This document shows, one piece after another, positions 4,194 to 7,015 of a stretch of 7,015 nucleotides of DNA. Numbering within the stretch: position 1 is the stretch's first letter; every line of letters begins with the position of its first letter. The notes under the pieces are model-generated. The model made no database searches, was not told the DNA's origin, and worked only from the letters and a program-made list of their open reading frames with translations. The DNA comes from an uncultured Candidatus Melainabacteria bacterium (GTDB taxonomy: Bacteria > Cyanobacteriota > Vampirovibrionia > Gastranaerophilales > Gastranaerophilaceae). The stretch is taken from positions 1 to 7,015 of the forward strand of contig CAKVMU010000091.1 in the NCBI GenBank assembly GCA_934773085.1, written 5' to 3'. Position numbers and translations under genes: made by a program.

Positions 4194-5642
4194 TTGGTAA
4201 AATTTTTCAAAAAAAATTGGATTATAATCTGCGCAGAAATACTTATTATAGTCGCATTTTTCACTTTTTACGGCAAGTTTGGAGATTCAGTGATTGATTC
4301 ATTCCGTGAAGCTTATATTCCGATTCGAATTCTTGATGGCAAAATTTTATACAAAAATATATTCACTATTTATGCACCTTTCGCATATATTTTTAACGCT
4401 ACACTGTTCGCAATTTTTGGTACAAAATTACACATTTTATACTACGCAGGACTTTTTTCAGTTATGGGAATTTGTTATTTAACATACAAAATCTCATCTT
4501 TCTTTTTGGACAAACTTTGTACAACCGGAATCTTGTTATTCCTAATTGCCGGATTGGTTTTGTCTTCAAACGTATTTAACCCGTTTTTCCCATACTCATA
4601 CGGAATCTTATATGGACTATTATTCGTTTTATGTTCCATATATTTTGGATTAAAGGGGAAATTCCCGCTTGCGTACCTATTCTGTTCTTTAGCAATATGT
4701 TCAAAGTATGAATTCATATTATCTATAATTCCGCTAATTTTGTTGAGCAGAAAAACGAATTGGCAACGAAATGTTGTATCTTTCATACTGCCGTTTTTGA
4801 TTACATTCTTACCTTTATTTTTTATGGGATTAGGGTTCAAAGATTTAATAACAACACTTAATTTAATCGGATTAATGACCGCAACAAAATCTCTCGGATG
4901 GTTCTACTCCGTAACCGGATTAACCTTTCGATTTGAACACATTCCTATATATATAATTAACTTAGTAAAATTTATCATTCCAGTTTACTGGAAATTATGG
5001 CAAGAAATATTAATCTGGATTTTTCCAACAGTATTTTTACTATTTTGTATCAAATTCAAAAAGTTAAACTCACAAGAAAAATTCTTCATCACAGTATCAT
5101 TGTTAATCTCTGCTAAAGTATTTTTTGCACTCACGTTACAGTCTTACGGAGTTTACTTCATTCCGTTCGGACTAATTTCGTTATTCATTCTCATGCCGGA
5201 AAAATTCAAAAAATACAGCTGCGCAATGCTGATTATTTGGAGCCTAATTGTTGGAGCCAACAACATAAATGCATACACAAAGAAAGACACAACAATCCTT
5301 GATAATACTGTTGATTTTGTGAACAACAATACTCAACCGTCTGACAGAGTTCTCGTCTATCCGGAAGGATTAAAAGTCAACGTTTTGACAGGAAGAGGTT
5401 CTGATGACAAATTTTATTCCCTTATCCCGCTTTATGTCGAAACCTTTGGCGAAGATTTAATTACAAAAAGGCTTGATATAACAAAGCCTGAATTTATCAT
5501 TACAACAAACTACGACACCTCTGCATATTATTTTCATAAATTCGGAGAAGATTACGCAGTCGATATAAAAAAATATATTACTACTAATTACACACTCATA
5601 AAAAAAGATGATTACGCTGAATACTACAAATTGAAAAATTAA
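4194..5642 (+). CDS. Polytopic membrane protein, probable GT-C (PMT/ArnT-like) glycosyltransferase
   Basis: A 482-residue integral membrane protein with about 11-13 hydrophobic segments: the first at 8-26, others near 83-100, 112-128, 133-152, 173-186, 193-213, 252-265, 271-287, 296-315, 320-334 and 341-358. A soluble C-terminal domain of about 120 residues follows. After the first helix comes a loop with D31, D35 and the SFREAYIPIRILDGKILYKN segment (36-55), then FTIYAPFAY (57-65). This D...R-A-IP--IL-GK-LY-dift-Y-P pattern is one I associate with family-39-like GT-C enzymes, which transfer sugars from polyprenyl-phosphate donors on the outer face of the membrane. The acidic residues there would be the catalytic candidates. 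Donor and acceptor cannot be inferred. Translation starts at TTG (4194) with GAGGGAG five bases upstream; the first in-frame ATG comes only at residue 91. It overlaps the next gene's stop codon. Confidence 0.75.
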   Translation: MVKFFKKNWIIICAEILIIVAFFTFYGKFGDSVIDSFREAYIPIRILDGKILYKNIFTIYAPFAYIFNATLFAIFGTKLHILYYAGLFSVMGICYLTYKISSFFLDKLCTTGILLFLIAGLVLSSNVFNPFFPYSYGILYGLLFVLCSIYFGLKGKFPLAYLFCSLAICSKYEFILSIIPLILLSRKTNWQRNVVSFILPFLITFLPLFFMGLGFKDLITTLNLIGLMTATKSLGWFYSVTGLTFRFEHIPIYIINLVKFIIPVYWKLWQEILIWIFPTVFLLFCIKFKKLNSQEKFFITVSLLISAKVFFALTLQSYGVYFIPFGLISLFILMPEKFKKYSCAMLIIWSLIVGANNINAYTKKDTTILDNTVDFVNNNTQPSDRVLVYPEGLKVNVLTGRGSDDKFYSLIPLYVETFGEDLITKRLDITKPEFIITTNYDTSAYYFHKFGEDYAVDIKKYITTNYTLIKKDDYAEYYKLKN

Positions 5643-6649
5643 TCATCATCTTTTTCCATTGCACGTTTCAAAATATTTCTGTCAATTTTTTTAGTGCCAT
5701 ATTTTTTATGAGATTCTTCCATAAGTTTTTCACTTGGTCTTTTAACCTTGCGTGAAGTTTTTTTCTTTTCTTTCTTTTCCGGAGCAGGTAATGAACCGTT
5801 GAGTTCTCTATACCACATTCCCCATAATATTGAACGTAACGGTAATGTATATTGAATAAAGATTTGCGCTATGAACGTCACAACCGCAAATTGAGCAACC
5901 TCCTGCAACTTTAGAGCCGGAATATGTACCGAAACCAATATATTATTAAGTTCTTCAATCGGCAAGGTTTCTATAAACGGAACAAAAAGGTTCGCAAAAA
6001 AATCTGTTATATTCAACATTGAACAAATTGACAGAATTATCTGGGGAACAAATACATAAGTAAGCGCACCGGCTAATGCCATCAACATAAAAGTTGATGC
6101 AAAGTGTCCGTGAATAAGAAGCATACTTTTTTTTGCACATCCGACAGGAGATAGTTCAGGTTCATATGTAAACACTTGAAATACCAAAACAAAAAATACT
6201 GCAAGAACCCCGCAAGGAACCCAAAATATAGGCAATACCGCAAGCGTCGAAAAGATTCCGAACAATAACCACAAGCCCACAAACGGCACAGCTCTTCGTT
6301 TTATAAGTTCAGTATGTGCTTCGAAATCGTAAACTTTACCTGACTTCAACATATTTTCAAGCATTGAGTTCACCGCTCCATATGAAACCAAATATTCCCA
6401 AAATGCCTTAACAAAAATTGCCATCCCCGGAAGAGTTACAAGGACTGCAAGAATTACCAGAGTATTAAAATCCAAAGTTGTCGGAATATATTTTACGTAC
6501 AAATACGACAACAAAAACACCAATACTAATCCGCCTATTTGCCCAAGAACAGGGAATGTCATGTATTTTACGAATTTATCAAAATTTGAGAAATACAAAC
6601 CAATTGATTCAATAAATATTCCAAGTGGTGTTTTATTTTTTTTCGACAT
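5639..6649 (-). CDS. Polytopic membrane protein of unknown function with a basic C-terminal tail
   Basis: A 336-residue protein with about six membrane helices (roughly 31-52, 63-84, 120-140, 141-160, 184-207 and 253-270) and a highly charged, Lys-rich C-terminal tail (about 291-336) that is probably cytoplasmic. Between the fourth and fifth helices is EPELSPVGCAKKSMLLIHGH (163-182). Its SP-gcAkkSm-LihGhf pattern recalls the cytoplasmic loop of several poorly characterised bacterial membrane families (those related to the GDPD membrane domain and YciC-like proteins, with a P-eAlk-S--L-kG motif). That resemblance is remembered, not searched. The ATG at 6649 has AAGAGG five bases upstream. The gene converges on the GT-C gene with a shared TTAA for both stops and no terminator between them. 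No signal peptide. The function is unknown. Confidence 0.8.
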   Translation of the reverse strand: MSKKNKTPLGIFIESIGLYFSNFDKFVKYMTFPVLGQIGGLVLVFLLSYLYVKYIPTTLDFNTLVILAVLVTLPGMAIFVKAFWEYLVSYGAVNSMLENMLKSGKVYDFEAHTELIKRRAVPFVGLWLLFGIFSTLAVLPIFWVPCGVLAVFFVLVFQVFTYEPELSPVGCAKKSMLLIHGHFASTFMLMALAGALTYVFVPQIILSICSMLNITDFFANLFVPFIETLPIEELNNILVSVHIPALKLQEVAQFAVVTFIAQIFIQYTLPLRSILWGMWYRELNGSLPAPEKKEKKKTSRKVKRPSEKLMEESHKKYGTKKIDRNILKRAMEKDDD

Positions 6650-6678
6650 TTTAGCCTCTTTTCTAATATTTTTTATTG

Positions 6679-6687
6679 TATTATAAA
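6679..6687. promoter_or_regulatory. Overlapping divergent -10 boxes in a 41-base spacer
   Basis: The minus strand reads a perfect TATAAT (6685-6680) 30 bases before the 336-residue protein start. The plus strand reads TATTAT (6679-6684) or TATAAA (6682-6687) just before the PHP gene ATG at 6691. The two boxes cover the same bases, so both promoters could not be occupied at once. Neither has a good -35; the minus-strand candidate at 17 bases is TTCTCT (6708-6703), inside the PHP gene. Confidence 0.4.
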
Positions 6688-6690
6688 ATT

Positions 6691-7015
6691 ATGAAAAATT
6701 TAAGAGAATTCACAAAAGAAGATTACGATAATAAACTCGTTAATTTACATATACATACCGCCCATTCTGACGGGGAAGGGGATGAAAAACAGATTCTGGA
6801 AGCTGCAAAAAAACAAGGCTACAAACTTATTGCAATAACAGATCACAATACTGTTGAAGCTCACAAAAAGGTTCAGGATGAGATTCTTTTAACAGGTATC
6901 GAATTTGACTGTTGGTTCGGATACGTTTTTATCCATCTTTTGGGATACGGAATTGATATTAATCATCCGGCAATCAAACCATTCCTTGCTAAATCGAAAG
7001 CTGAAACGGAAAGCG
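6691..7015 (+). CDS. PHP-domain metal-dependent phosphoesterase, N-terminal part (runs off the right edge)
   Basis: The first 108 codons of a polymerase-and-histidinol-phosphatase (PHP) domain enzyme. Metal-binding residues are visible in the right order: H20-x-H22 in NLHIHTAHSDG with D27, H52 in IAITDHNT (47-54), E71 in TGIEFD (68-73), and H82 in HLLGYGID (82-89). The last segment, GYGIDINHPAIKPFLAKSKAE, resembles the COG0613 group that includes RNase AM (YciV/TrpH) and 3',5'-nucleotide bisphosphate phosphatases, so a nucleotide or RNA 5'-end phosphoesterase is a reasonable guess. The missing C-terminal part is needed to decide. The ATG at 6691 is the only start that keeps a normal PHP N-terminus. 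No Shine-Dalgarno sequence precedes it; an AT-only -10-like box ends six bases upstream. Confidence 0.85.
   Translation, partial: MKNLREFTKEDYDNKLVNLHIHTAHSDGEGDEKQILEAAKKQGYKLIAITDHNTVEAHKKVQDEILLTGIEFDCWFGYVFIHLLGYGIDINHPAIKPFLAKSKAETES

Noticed and set aside
4475..4840. Minus-strand open frame of 121 codons inside the GT-C gene
   Set aside because: It is the reverse complement of hydrophobic helices, with no ribosome binding site or family features.
1..7015. Mobile element, CRISPR array, tRNA or defence system
   Set aside because: No transposase, integrase, direct-repeat array, cloverleaf or defence-type domain is visible. The gene content is ordinary chromosomal.

Overview
The window looks like chromosome of an AT-rich, cyanobacteria-related bacterium, most likely a non-photosynthetic gut-type lineage (Vampirovibrionia/Melainabacteria, for example Gastranaerophilales). 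I infer this from the proteins: the S10 and L3 sequences carry stretches that I know as nearly unchanged in cyanobacteria (S10 [20 protein letters not shown] and its C-terminus [14 protein letters not shown]3 RGPMAHGSKNHREPGSIGAG), while the base composition and gene neighbours are not those of a photosynthetic cyanobacterium. No database search was possible, so the placement rests on recognition alone. I see no mobile element, CRISPR array, tRNA or rRNA gene.

Layout. From 1 to 2654, reading on the minus strand, is the start of the large ribosomal-protein cluster: rpsJ (S10), rplC (L3), rplD (L4), rplW (L23) and the first 45 codons of rplB (L2). rplD and rplW are fused by a TAATG stop/start overlap. 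The other gaps (229, 162 and 94 bases) are long for such an operon and contain stem-loops. A promoter-like sequence lies between rpsJ and rplC, and tandem promoter-like sequences lie in front of rpsJ. S10 therefore seems to be its own unit, placed beside rather than inside the L3-led operon.

From 2682 to 4081, also on the minus strand, come a Cof-type HAD phosphatase, a clear intrinsic terminator, and a 153-residue protein of unknown function with one membrane segment. A divergent promoter region (4082-4193) separates the last from a plus-strand gene for a 482-residue polytopic membrane protein of the GT-C glycosyltransferase type. That gene meets a minus-strand gene for a 336-residue membrane protein tail to tail, and one TTAA supplies both stop codons. 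A 41-base divergent spacer then leads to the start of a PHP-domain phosphoesterase gene that runs off the right end.

The ribosomal genes work together in building the 50S and 30S subunits. The remaining genes form no obvious pathway; they are short, independently promoted units. The most interesting material is regulatory: the structured spacers in the ribosomal cluster, a 13-base motif shared by two of them, and two genes whose start codon sits only six bases behind a -10-like box with no usable ribosome binding site.
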